Origin: Desmodus rotundus
Taxonomy: Eukaryota > Chordata > Mammalia > Chiroptera > Phyllostomidae
Reading direction: 5' to 3'
Assembly: GCF_022682495.2 (NCBI RefSeq)
Contig: NC_071392.1
Location: forward strand, 57,003,459 to 57,067,458
Length of the DNA: 64,000 nucleotides
Positions 11,411-22,044 of the stretch are shown here, one piece after another. A program made the position numbers and the translations under genes. Position 1 is the first letter of the stretch, and each line of letters starts with the position of its first letter. Under the pieces are notes generated by a model. The model had not been told where the DNA came from. It did no database searches and saw only the letters and a list, made by a program, of their open reading frames with translations.

Positions 11411-12405
11411 AATATACAACCTTACAAAACTGTATATTTTCAAGAAGAATCAAGAAGAATGAAAAATATTAATAGACTAATAACAACAAAAGAATTGAAA
11501 GCAGGTATAAAAAAAACTGGCAAAAGTCCTGCACTGGATGGCTTCACTGGTAAATTTTACCAACCATTAAAAAAAAAAATACTAGCACCTATTTTTCTCA
11601 AACTATACCCAAAAAATCTAGAGGAGGTAAAACTTCTGAGCTCATTTTACAAGGCCAGTATTATCCTAATTCCAAAACCAGATGAAGACACTACAAAAAA
11701 TAGAAAAGTACAGGCCAATATCCCTGATAAACATAAATGCTAAAATTGTCTACAAAATATTAGCAAACTGGATCCAGTAATACATTAAAAAAATTATACA
11801 CCATGATCAAGTGAGATTTATTTTCAGGATGCGAAGTTGGTACAATATTTGCAAATCAATAAATCTGATACATAAACAAAAGATAAAAATCACATAATCA
11901 TATCAATAGATGGAGAAAAACATTCACTAAAATGCAGCACCCATTTATGATAAAAACTCTCAGCAAAGTTGGATTACAGTAATCATACCTCAACTTAATA
12001 AAGGCCATATATGGAAAACCTACAGGCAATATCATAGTCAATGGGCAAAAATTTAAAAGTATTTTCCTTAAGATCAGGAAGAAGACAGGGATGCCTGCTT
12101 TCACCACTCTTATTAAACATAGCACTGAAAATCCTAGACACAATGATTAGAAAAGAAGAACAAATAAAAGGCATTCAAATTGGAATGGAGAAAATAAAAC
12201 TCTGATTATTTTCAGATGACATGATATTGTACATAGAAAACCCTAAAGACTCCACCAAAAAAAAATACTAGACATAATAGATGAATATGGAAAAGTAGCA
12301 GGATACAGAATTAATATTCAGGAGACCCAAGATGGTACAGGAGTAAGTGGCTGATGCACAAACCTCCTCCCAAGACCAAACTGGAATTACAACTAAATTG
12401 TAGAG

Positions 12406-12704
12406 TGTCTTACAGCCTTTTAAGGCTGGACAGGTTCACTTGGGATTCAGGCAGACAGAAGAAAATTTGCAGAGCCATGGGAATGCCTGACATGCCTTTA
12501 TTCAAGGGTGGGGCGATCCACAAGCCGAGTTTCTCATAGCAGGAAGTCCCAACTGTCATATACTGAATGCACACAAAGCCGGCAGAGTGCCAAGACATTC
12601 TATAATAAAGCTTGATTCTGCGCATGCGGGCCCATTCTCAAGGTTATGGTAATACTGATTATCCAGCCCAGTGAGGGAGCCTGAATGACTCCATTTCCCC
12701 TACA
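12406..12704 (-). repeat. 3' LTR of the endogenous retrovirus
   Basis: On the minus strand it starts TGTAGGGGAAATGGAGT and ends in ACA. It aligns along its length with 19730-20038. It contains GAATAAAGG (minus strand, near 12505), a likely polyadenylation signal, and the GGCCCGCATGCGCAGAATC block shared with the other copies. Confidence 0.88.
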
Positions 12705-14077
12705 GGTTGCCTCACTGTACAATCTACACTAGGGTGTCTTCTGCGAGGGTCCCATGGTGAGGAAGGCAGAGCCCTCCACCCAAATGCCACAACAATACAA
12801 ACTGCAACAGTATACAACCAGAACACAAGCACAGCTACCCAAGACAAGCAAGGACCTACCGCCGTTCAGTAGTTAGGGATGCCTACCATTCCTACAGGGA
12901 ATCAACTCTCAGGTGTTTGATCACATGGGTTTCAGAAGGTAATGCCCATAGAACCTGGCTAACATTGTGATTGACATCTGGAATGTACACATAACATTCA
13001 GCCCCTACTAAGGCACACACCCCACCTCATGATACGGTAAGCATATCTAAATCCATACAATTTTGTAAGGCTACTTTTATCAATTGATACACTTCCTCAT
13101 TTAAGAGGCTCAAGGAATCTTGTGTTGCATTCAATGCACAAGCAGTGTGCAAAGCCAAAGCAGTTATTTCAGTCTCAGGGACTATAGAAGTACCTCGAGG
13201 AGAAAAAATAGCTAATGGGTAATACCACCAGTGAGTATGCTGTATCCGATGTCGCACCTTAAACACTTCCCAATTGGTTGGTCAGATTGCAGGAGTTTTC
13301 TCAACTCAAGAAGGCAATTAGGGCCATCTCCAGATACAACAGCCAGTCCAATGTCTGGGCAGGTACAGCCACCCATGTGAGTCACACACCTAAAGGGCCC
13401 CAGTGTGAATTGCGGCCCAAAACTCATTCCATGCCTCCCAGGAATATTTTAGAGTCTGAGTCTGACTCAGGTCTGTTGGAGCCCAGCCTACTTGGGCTTG
13501 TCCTTTGAGGTTCTCAATACAAAGGGGAGCTAGTCCAGCAAACTCCATGACCTCTGCAGTGAGCCACCCTGAGCTATCCCATATGGAGTAGCAGACCAAT
13601 GGCCTGGGCCGGTCATACCACTGCTTCGCCCTAGTGTAGATGTTGGTCCAGGTCACATTCCACAAGGGATGTGCAGATGTGCACTGTTCCACTGGTGTTG
13701 TAACCAAGTCCAATTTGCAATGGAAGCCAGAGAAGCACCATGGGAGGCCAGCAGCTGTGCTAAGGGGGATCTCAGTACAGATCCAGAATGCTGATTGGTT
13801 AGCCATTGAGTCATAGGTATGTACCCAGTCCACTAAGGTGGTACTTTGCACCCTAGGTGCAAAAAGACAAAGCAGTTGTTGGAACTAATAATGGCAAATC
13901 ACAACCCTCAGGCAATATACAAGCAAATTTTTGGTCAGCCAATAAGACAATGGCTGGCAGAGGGGAACTCTCTGGTGTGAATACCAGACCTTTCTTGTCT
14001 CAACTGGGGGTTCAGCATCTACTTGCAATAGTGGAGTATGCATAATGGGCCATACCAATATCACAAAGGTGCCACAG
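12659..14077 (-). pseudogene. Retroviral envelope remnant (surface and transmembrane parts)
   Basis: Minus-strand pieces lie in order between the solo LTR and the 3' LTR. 14077-13390 holds a Trp- and Cys-rich surface-unit-like stretch (SAFWICTEIPLSTA; PLWNVTWTN, a possible N-glycosylation site). 13266-13027 reads ALHTACALNATQDSLSLLNE, then a leucine-rich segment resembling the heptad and immunosuppressive-domain region of retroviral transmembrane subunits. 12847-12790 encodes a hydrophobic run (AVLVFWLYTVAVCIVVAFGW) that fits the membrane anchor. Stops and frameshifts separate the pieces, so no functional envelope is encoded. The family assignment is open. Confidence 0.65.
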
Positions 14078-14890
14078 TGTGGGGGAGCTTTACCACAGAG
14101 CCCCCCACCCACCATGGATGAGAATAAATCTACCAAGACATGATCTGTTTGGGGAGGGGGGGTGGCCGATCTCTCAAAGGAGAAGGGCCAAGAGCCTTTT
14201 CCTCCATGGGCTTTTATTAGGTTCATTCTGCACAGGAATAGAGGTAAAGCTCATCAATCATTGTCAGGCAGTAAGGGTCAAACAATGGATAATATATAAA
14301 GAACTTTGAGGGCTTATTCTGAGTTAGGGTCAGTTAGTTAAAGGGCTATAAAACTTTGGGAAACAAACTCATTTCAGGCTTGGACCCTTATCATTTAAGC
14401 TGAGGGTATAAACAAAGCAGGTTTCACAGGATTTTATGTATTCTTTTTTAAGCCTGATTCCCCAGGGAATCTGCCCTTTCCAGCACAGGACTGCACCTCC
14501 CTCTGTCATTGTTTCAGGCTTAAATCAGGCAAGGGAAGTAAGGCAGCCAAGAGATTAGGAGACTTCCTGCAGACAAAATGAGGACTCAGGCTATGTCAAA
14601 GCCGAGGGGCGAGGGTCCATCACCCCCTTTTCCAATAGCCCCCCGTGTCTTTCCCTGTGGGCCTTTTTCATGACCATGCCTGTCTTAGGTCATTCCTCCC
14701 TTGAGGAATCTTACCCGTCATTGGCTAACTGGTCAAGCTCAGGGCCAAGCAGGGTGAAGTGGGCAGAGATGGCACTTCTGCCAGGAAGATAAGCTTTGTC
14801 TCCTCAATGGCTTATGGTCCCAAAGTCTCTGACTCAGCATTAACCATGAGGGGTTACAGCTTCTGAAACCACGCAGGGAGGTTCCCAACA
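14078..14890 (-). mobile_element. Solo LTR of a second retroviral family, inserted in env
   Basis: On the minus strand the element starts TGTTGGGAACC at 14890 and ends CCCCCACA at 14078. It is flanked on both sides by CCACAG (14072-14077 and 14891-14896), a clean target duplication. An AATAAAAGCC signal (minus strand, near 14215) followed by a GC-rich end is typical of R-U5. At 813 bp it is much longer than the host provirus LTRs and unrelated to them. Confidence 0.85.
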
Positions 14891-15504
14891 CCACAGAGAA
14901 GTATTTCATGGTCTGCTTGCCCTGGATATGTCACCTTTAAGATTGGGGGCTATGTCTCAATCACCCAGGGCACTATTTGCAAGTTTATCTCCACCCCTTG
15001 GCCTCAAGGGGCAACAAGAGCCACCCACCACATATGATGGGCTTTTATTCCCCAAGGCCATGTCCAAGTCGCTGTTTTCCCTCACTCCAGGCCCTCAGGT
15101 GCAAGAGGGTATTTTCCTTGTTTTCCCATTCCTAGTTTCAGCAAAGCATCCTTAGTCTGTACCTGCAGCTGATTTGGAACAGCAGTCCAGTGGAATAGCA
15201 CTGGAGCTGGTCCCTGCCTTCAACTCTTCTCATTTAGAGTCTTGAGGACAGTCCATAAGCATTTCATCCAGCCCCACAGAATAGAGGTGGCAGCTATGGT
15301 CCACAGGCCCTGCTTTAAAAGACCATTGTGCCATTCAACCATTCCAGCAGCTTCAGGGTAATAGGCCACATGGAACTTCCAATCAATCTGCAGTTCTTGG
15401 GCATTGCATCAAGGCCCTAGTAAAATGTGTCCCCTGATCACTTGCAATGATCAAGAGTTGCCCATAAGCAGTACATAAATGCTCTAGCACAGCAATTACC
15501 ATTT

Positions 15505-15669
15505 TCTTTTGTTGTTATTGTTGTTCAAGAACAGTTGTCTCCATTTTCATCCCACCACACCCCCCACCCCACCCATCCCCACCTCCCACCCTTGAACCTA
15601 CTACCTTTGGCTTTGTCCATGTGTCCTTTATACATGTTCCTTGACGGCCCTTCCCCTATTATCCCCTAT
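15505..15669 (-). mobile_element. L1-type 3' tail fragment inside the integrase region
   Basis: The plus strand shows a T-rich start (TTTTCTTTTGTTGTTATTG), then a C-rich stretch and TGTCCATGTGTCCTTTATAC. This resembles the antisense of LINE 3' tails seen at 52199-52400. It ends exactly where an LTR starts (15670). Confidence 0.55.
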
Positions 15670-16160
15670 TGTTGGGAACTGCCCTGCCTGGTTTCAGAAG
15701 CTGTAACCCTCCATGGCTACTGCTGAATAAAAAGACCTTCGGACCATAAGCCACGAAGGAGACAAAGCTTATCCTCCTGGCAGGGGCACAGCCTCTGCCC
15801 CCTTTACTTCACTTTGCTTGGCCTTAGGCAGATGGCTGGTTAACCAATGACAGGTAAGATTCCTCAAGCGGGGCATAACCTAAGACAGGCATGATCATGA
15901 AGGGGCCATCAGGGAAGGACTTAGGGGACTATAGAAAAGGGGTGATAGACCTTCACCCCTCAGCTTTGTCATAGCCTAAATCCTCATTCTATCTGTAAAA
16001 AGCCTCCTAATCTCTTGGATGCTTGCATCCCCCACCTCATTTTAAGCCTGAAATAATGCCAGAGGCAGGTGTGGCCCTCTGCTGGAATGGGTGGTTTCCA
16101 TGGACAATCAAGCCTAAGAAAGAATGCATAAAATCCTGTGAAACCTGCTTCGCTAAGAAT
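15670..16160 (+). repeat. 3'-truncated LTR, inverted relative to the solo LTR at 14078-14890
   Basis: It starts TGTTGGGAACTGCCC and follows the first about 500 bp of the solo LTR (on that LTR's own sense strand) with scattered differences, including GGAGACAAAGCTTATC and TCCTGTGAAACCTGCTT. It breaks off near 16160, before the polyadenylation signal, and integrase sequence resumes there. Confidence 0.8.
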
Positions 16161-18439
16161 ACCCTCAATGCTGGTCTTCTGTCCAGCATGTAAGAAGTGA
16201 TGGTGTAGCCACTGAGTGACTCCTGTTCCTGACTGGCCAGCAGTCACCACTTCTAGCCATTGCACCTTGGCTAGGGTGTGAGCCTCATCATTCCTAGAGG
16301 AAGCAAGAGCATGCATGGCCACATGATATACAGTGATTTGTTTCTGGTAGCCTAATTCCTATATGTCTTGCCACAAGGCCTGCCCCTATAATGGCCTATG
16401 CATAACCATCCATTTATTTTCATGCCATGTTGAAATCCACAATGTCAGCCCTCATTACACTGCCCAACTATCTGTGCAAATAGTCAGGGGAGGTGCTTCA
16501 TTGGCAGCCTCAAGCCACACTGCTCGTAATTCTGCCCATTGGCTAGTCTGACTATTCCGGTGCCAAACTAGATTGTGTCTGTTTCTCGTTGAATTGCCAC
16601 AGCAGTCCACATGGTGGTCTAGCACCTGCTGGGCCCACCAGTATACCATACATTGGAGGGAATATGTGCCTGCCCTTCTTGGAAGGGGATAGTTTCCATT
16701 TCTTCTATAGGGGCAGGAGCAATAGATTTTTCATCTACATAGGTGACAGGGCCCAAAACTTCATGCCACTTGGCCCATAAAGGACTAGTGGACAGAGTAC
16801 TCCTTTGTTGCACATAAGCCCCCCACTTAGCCAACATGGACGTCTGAGCTGTTCCACTACGAGGCTTGGCCATCCAGCCTGAGACACACCTTGCAATTGG
16901 GTAAGTGGTCCTTACTGTCATGGGGCAGCTCCTGTGACCTTACAGCCTCCACGGCCAACAGGGCAGCATACAGTGCAGAAAGTGGCTTTTCAATCAAGGA
17001 ATACAGTGCCTCTTCTCCCTTCCATAGTTGGGACCAGAAAACCAAGGGTTGACATAGCTGTCCAATCACTGCCACAGACCCCATCCAGAGCCTTCTTGTG
17101 TCACATGCACATCTAGCTCACAGGGACTAGAAGAATCCAGAGCATGCAAGGCCTGAGCATGTTTAAGGATGTGCTTTACTCCTTGGAACGCTTGTTCCAA
17201 AGTTGGGGTCCAGCCCCACCTTGCTCCCTTTTTTTACCAAAGCGTAGAAGGGGTGAACAACTTGAGCAAGGTAAGGCACGAACACTCTCCAGTACCCCAG
17301 CAGGCCCAAAAATATCTGGAGATGTTTCACACTGGTAGGGATAGGATATGCCTGAATCTTATCTATCACCACATTAGGGATGATTTTTGTCTTACCAACC
17401 AGAAAACCCCCAAGAATTTGACAGATAATCCAGGCCCTTGCAGCTTGGCTTCATTGACTGCCCAGCTACATGACTTCAGGTGTGACAGCACTTGTGGTAC
17501 TGCTTTCTCTAACTCTGTAAGAGAATCACTGGTTAGAAAAATGCCATCACTATAATAGAAAAGGTGCACTTCTGTAGGCTGTGGCCACTTAGCCAGGTTC
17601 TCTGCCACAAGCCATCACAGATGGTTGGGCTGTGCAAGTACCCTTGAGGGAACACTGTAAAAGTCCATTGTTAGCCTTCCCATGTGAAGTCAAACTGATC
17701 TTGACTCTCCTGAGTGACATCAATGGAGAAAAAGGCATTTGCTAGATCAGCTACAAACTGGTAAGTTCCCAGCTCATTAGTTAACTGGTCCATCAAGTCC
17801 ACCACAGAAGGAACCGTTGCATGTATTGGAGGAATGACCTTATTGAGCTCCAGGTAATCTACCATCATTCTCCCTGTGCCATCAGGCTTCTTCACTGGCC
17901 ACATAGGAGAGTTAAAGGGACTGTGAGCAGCCCTAATTATCCCCACTTTTCCAACTCTATAGTTGCCGTAATTTCCTCATGTCTCCTGGGTAACTGATAT
18001 TGCTTCTCTGCCATTACCTGTTGTGGAGGCGGCAACTGAATTGGGGGGGGGGAGGTGCCCAGTATGTCCCTGCAGAATGGCTTTTACCACTTGCACACTT
18101 AGGCAAAGCTCTCCTGCAGCAGTTTGTAGCCACAATCCTTGGATCCACAATCCTTGGAGCACATCAATACCCAGGATATATTCAGGAATAGGGGATACAT
18201 AAACAGTATATTCATAGGGGGGCAAATGCCCAATACCCAGAGAGAGCTGCACAGCTTTCACCTTTACACTATGTTCCCCATAACCATCAATAGAGGCCTC
18301 AGGCCCCAGAAACTTCTCAGGGTTTCCATACAGGAGGGCACACTCTAGAACCAAGTCCCACTGGACATTTACAGGGGACCAATGGATAGCCAATTCTACA
18401 TGGGGCCTCTGGTCCCCACCCATCACCTGTAGATGGATC

Positions 18440-19320
18440 CCTCAGCCTTCCCCCTATTCAAATGCCCAAAGGATATCCATTCCTTCTTGGGAGGCTGGCA
18501 CAGCCAGGTGGTCTTCCAGCCTGACTGGATGTGCCTCTTGGGTCACATCCCCAGGCTTCCTCCTCACTGCCTTTTTCTTCTGGGGCAGCAGGAAATGTTG
18601 GTCAGTCTGCAACTGTTTCCAAAGTTCTAATAAGTAGGCATTTGGCTTTCTATCAATCTCAGTTTTATCTACTCCAGCCCCTAAAAGGTCTGACCACATC
18701 TGTGTCCTGGTCACTGGCATGGGGGCGCTGTTTGACTGAGAGACAGAGGAAGTACAGGACACTATCTGCACTCCTTTCTGCTGTTACTGAGTCTCTGTCT
18801 CCCCCATACTCCCTGGTGCATGCCCGACTCCCGCAGGATTTGCACCAAGTCCACAAAGGACTGACATTTGCTCATAGTGTCTGGCACATCTCCTGCATCC
18901 ACCCAGACTGTACGAATAGTTGCCTGACCCACTCCAACAGAGAATGTGATCCCTAACCCCATCTGTGCCTCCAGCTCTTCTGCAGCCATTGGCACAGAAA
19001 GGGGTGAGTTGTGACGGAAGCTAACTTTTCCATCTCATTATCAGCGTACATGATGCTATCCACCCCTAAATCCCACAGGTATAAGAGCCATGCTGCTAAG
19101 GGATCCCTGTGTGGCTGGCAAAACTGATTCATAAGATCAACCAGTTCAGCCTGCGTATAGGGACAATAAGTTGTGTGTCCAATCATCTAGGAGGGATCAG
19201 CCAGATCTCCCCTAGGTGCCAGGGGCTGCTGCAACTTCATCTTCTGTAGTGCTACTCGGCAGGCCCACAGGGAACTTGGTTCTTCTCTATCCTCCTCCGA
19301 CTCATCCACAATGACCATGG
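18440..19320 (-). pseudogene. Retroviral gag remnant
   Basis: Minus-strand pieces at 19186-18953 (YCPYTQAELVDLMNQFCQ, DPLAAWLLYLWDLGVDS) have the capsid-like pattern of a Pro- and Trp-containing helical segment ending in WLLxLWDxG. Further pieces at 18995-18454 lie between that and the protease. No frame runs longer than about 105 codons. The position just downstream of the 5' LTR supports gag. I do not see an intact nucleocapsid Cys-His box. Confidence 0.6.
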
Positions 19321-19729
19321 AGGGAGAGTGCTGCAACTCTACCATTCAGAAGTCTTGCTTCAGGGCACAGATCCTTACCTGCAAGGCTCCCTCTCTTCCT
19401 TGTAGTTCACATAACTTCGCTGCATTGCAAAGTGCAGTCTTCATCTCAGCTTGCATAGCTGAAAGAAACACCCATGGCCCATGGCCCCATGGCCGCCTGG
19501 GTACTCGGCTTCTCTAGAGTCTCCCCTACCACCCACAGGGCCTTCTCTACCATGTTGGGTGCACCACTAACATCACGCCAATTCTTGGGAGGAGCCCATG
19601 CTGCCAGGAGACTTGCCACCGGATACTACATACCAGTGACCAGCTACCCTTCCATGCCCTCTCCTGGAGGTTTCAAGGGCTCTTCTATATTCAAACGACA
19701 CTGCAACAAATCCTGCTGATGGCATCAAT

Positions 19730-20038
19730 TGTCTTGCAGTCTTTCAAGGATGGGAAGGTTCACTCAGGATTCAGGCAGACACAAGAAAATTTTCAGAGCC
19801 ATGGAAATGCCTAACATGCATTTACTCAAGGGTGGGGTGATCCTCGCATGCTGCAAGCCATGTGTCACACCATGGGAAGTCCCAACTCCTTTATATACAA
19901 AATACACACAAAGCCGGCAGGGTGCCAAACATTATATAACAAAGCCTGATTCTGCACATGCGGGCCCATTCTTAAGGTTATGGGAATGCTGCCTATTGGA
20001 CCCAGTGAGAGAACCTGACTAACTCCATTTCCCCTACA
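19730..20038 (-). repeat. 5' LTR of the endogenous retrovirus
   Basis: A 309-bp copy of the LTR at 12406-12704, with the same TGTAGGGGAAATGGAGT start (minus strand) and ACA end. Immediately downstream (minus strand, 19729-19708) is ATTGATGCCATCAGCAGGAT, in the primer-binding-site position. It loosely resembles the leucine-tRNA type but with several mismatches, so the primer is uncertain. Confidence 0.87.
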
Positions 20039-21709
20039 TAGCAAAATCATCCTAATAACCAACTGAACACTATCTCAAAATCATCCGGAGTAACCAACTG
20101 AACACTGCTTTGAGAGAAGCCTGATAACCAAGTACAGAGGGAAAAAAAAAACAAAACGAAACACTTCAGCACAACATGACTGGTAGGGAGTGTGGAAGAG
20201 TCATGAGAGAGCTGGCTGGGCTCCCACAGGCAGCAGCTGAAGTGCCTGGGGGAATTTCAGTGGCCAGGGTGTTCAAAGTGCAGTTCCCCCAAGAGGTGTG
20301 GGGTCTAAACCCCAAGCTGGGTGTCCCAGCCTATAGCACCAGAGCTGGAAAAGGAACCCAGATAATATCCAGCTGTGAAAAGCAACAAGATTTTGCTAGG
20401 GAAAGACAGCTGGAGATAGAGAGCCTCTTAAAGAGCCAACGCACAAAATTTCTTTAGCAGCCACTTATCCTGGACTCAGGCAGAAGGAGGGCAGAAGGGA
20501 CTAGAAACACGTGAGGAGAGCCTGTGGCTGGTGGCTCTGGGGAGGGAACTGAAGGAACAGCCACCATGATCCCTGTGCTGAGTCATTTTCCATACTGCAG
20601 AGGCCATTTTTCTCAGGTAGAGCAACTCCCCTCCAACTGGCATCACCCTGAGGGGAAGCAATAGCCCTGCCCACAGGAATTACTCTGCCTCAACCTGTGG
20701 AGCCTTAGCCACATTTCTGAGTCCAGGTTGAGGCTATATCAGTGACTAAGTTTATCAACAAAGACAGATCTCTGGGAGCTCTGAGATTTTAGCTGTCCCT
20801 CCACTGGACCTGATGCTGATAGAAGTCAGCCTTGGTGCAAAGCCTGGTTCTTTCTGTACACAAACAGGCCAAGCAGGGGGAGCCATGAGCTGTGGATGGC
20901 TGATGGCTCTAAACAGATTGCCCAGGGCCAGTCAAAGGCAGCATCTGACATGGTCTGAATCAGAATATTTGCAGATCTACCTAATACATAGAAACAAATA
21001 CAAAGAAGCAGCCAAAATGGGAAGACAAAGAAACAGGCCCCAAATCAAAGAACATGAGAACCCCCCAGAAGAACTACATGAAACGGAGGCAAACAATTTA
21101 TCAAATATACATTTTAGAGTAATAATTATAAGGATACTTGACAGCATAAAAAATGACATAGAAGCAATAAAAAAGGACCAGTCAAAAATAAAGAATGAAA
21201 TATCTAAAATAAATAATACAGTAGAAGGAACAAACAGTAGATGAGATGATGCAAATGATATAATCAGTGAATTGGAAGAACAGGTAGAAAAGAACACCCA
21301 AGCAGAGCAGCAAAAAGAAAAAAAGAATTAAAAAGAATGAGAGCTTAAAGAACCTTGGGAAAACATGAAGTGTAACAACATCCATATCATGGGAATATCA
21401 GGAGAAGCAAGGGATTAAGAAGCTATTTGAAGAAATAATGACCAAAAAGTTCCCTAGTCTGGTGAAAGAAAGAGACATACAAGTCCAGGCAATGAACACA
21501 TACCTATCAAAAACTGAATCTAAAAAACAAACGAAGAACACAAGATCAGAGACATTATCATGGACATGGAGTATTTTGAGGGTGACAGTGGGAGGAGTTT
21601 TGTGGGAATGGTGAAGAGGTGAGGGGATTAAGACGTACAAATTGGTAGACACAGAACAGCCATGGGGATGTAAAGTACAGTACAGGAAATACAGTAGCCA
21701 AAGAACTTA

Positions 21710-21948
21710 CCATATTTTTCAGACTACAAGATGTACCCCCCAAAATTTGGGAGGAAAATGGGGGTGCATCTTATAGTCTGAATGTAGCTTACCTGGCTTG
21801 CAGGAGGTGGGAGGGCGGGGGTGGAGCAGAGTCACAGGAGGCAGGAGCAGGATCACATTTTTTGCTTCAAAATTTTTTTCCTATTGTCCTCCTCTAAAAC
21901 CTACGTGTGTCTTATGGTCCAGTGCATCATATAGTCTGAAAAATACAG
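21710..21948. mobile_element. Short DNA transposon (MITE) with TA target duplication
   Basis: A 239-bp element with terminal inverted repeats: CCATATTTTTCAGACTACAA at the left, and CTGTATTTTTCAGACTATAT reading in from the right. It is flanked by TA on both sides. Removing it restores the HAL1 tail text AAGAACTTA-TGTGCATGACCC found uninterrupted at 11275. The TA duplication points to a Tc1/mariner-type transposase in trans; there is no coding sequence inside. Confidence 0.85.
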
Positions 21949-22044
21949 TATGTGCATGACCCATGCACATAATCAAAGGTGTGGGGTTTGCCTAAGGGAG
22001 TGAGGTGGTGCTGGGACAACTGTAACAGCATGATCAATAAAATA

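Larger units (their letters stand above)
10180..12321 (+). pseudogene. L1 ORF2 fragment (reverse transcriptase part), interrupted by a SINE and a HAL1
   Basis: Pieces at about 10180-10314, 10534-10662 and 11411-12321 read in order as L1 ORF2p. They include TKRWFTDDKQD early on, GKSPALDGFTGKFYQPLKKK and KASIILIPKPDEDTTK at 11354-11743, and the palm motif FSDDMI at about 12209. The expected residue before Ser-Asp-Asp is Phe, with Ala in place of Ser in most L1s. Several frameshifts are present. A SINE (10315-10533) and a HAL1 (10663-11410) inserted into it later. Confidence 0.82.
15180..18426 (-). pseudogene. Retroviral protease-reverse transcriptase-RNase H-integrase remnant
   Basis: Order on the minus strand: a protease-like open stretch at 18426-17977 ending in PEYILGIDVLQGL. 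Then reverse transcriptase at 17946-17163, with KKPDGTGRMMVDY and the first catalytic Asp in FVADLANAFFSID. The palm motif reads YYSDG where Tyr-x-Asp-Asp is expected, so the second Asp is lost. RNase H pieces follow at 16649-16270 (TICTDSWAV; SQWAELRAVWL). Integrase starts with WLHHHFLHAGQKT near 16200 (His-His part of the zinc site) and resumes after an insertion with ASDQGTHFT near 15450, a core Asp motif. Multiple stops separate the pieces. Confidence 0.82.
12406..20038 (-). mobile_element. Endogenous retrovirus, two LTRs, gag-pro-pol-env remnants
   Basis: Two LTRs in the same orientation (5' LTR 19730-20038, 3' LTR 12406-12704) flank about 7 kb of minus-strand sequence. It reads in order as gag-like, protease, reverse transcriptase, RNase H, integrase and envelope-like pieces. 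All frames are broken. The internal part is further disrupted by a solo LTR, an inverted LTR piece and an L1 tail. The flanking 5-mers (TAGAG left, TAGCA right) are an imperfect candidate target duplication. The retroviral class is not settled from the sequence alone. The copy is an old, defective genomic fossil. Confidence 0.88.
12322..22040 (+). mobile_element. HAL1-type element split by a 7.6-kb retrovirus and carrying a MITE
   Basis: The 5' end (12322-12405: CAAGATGGTACAGGAGTAAG, then ACCTCCTCCCAAGACC) matches the 5' end of the HAL1 at 23186. The element is interrupted by the provirus at 12406-20038 and resumes at 20039 with 5' UTR. ORF1 follows at about 21017-21640 (MGRQRNRPQIKEHENPPEEL), then the G-rich tail and CATGATCAATAAAATATA near 22040. 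The tail is interrupted again by a small DNA transposon (21710-21948). ORF1 lacks most of its conserved C-terminal part and is frameshifted. Confidence 0.75.

Noticed and set aside
13390..13851. 153-codon minus-strand frame as a possible host gene of envelope origin
   Set aside because: Neighbouring envelope pieces are out of frame and separated by stops, and a solo LTR cuts the upstream part, so domestication is not supported by this sequence.
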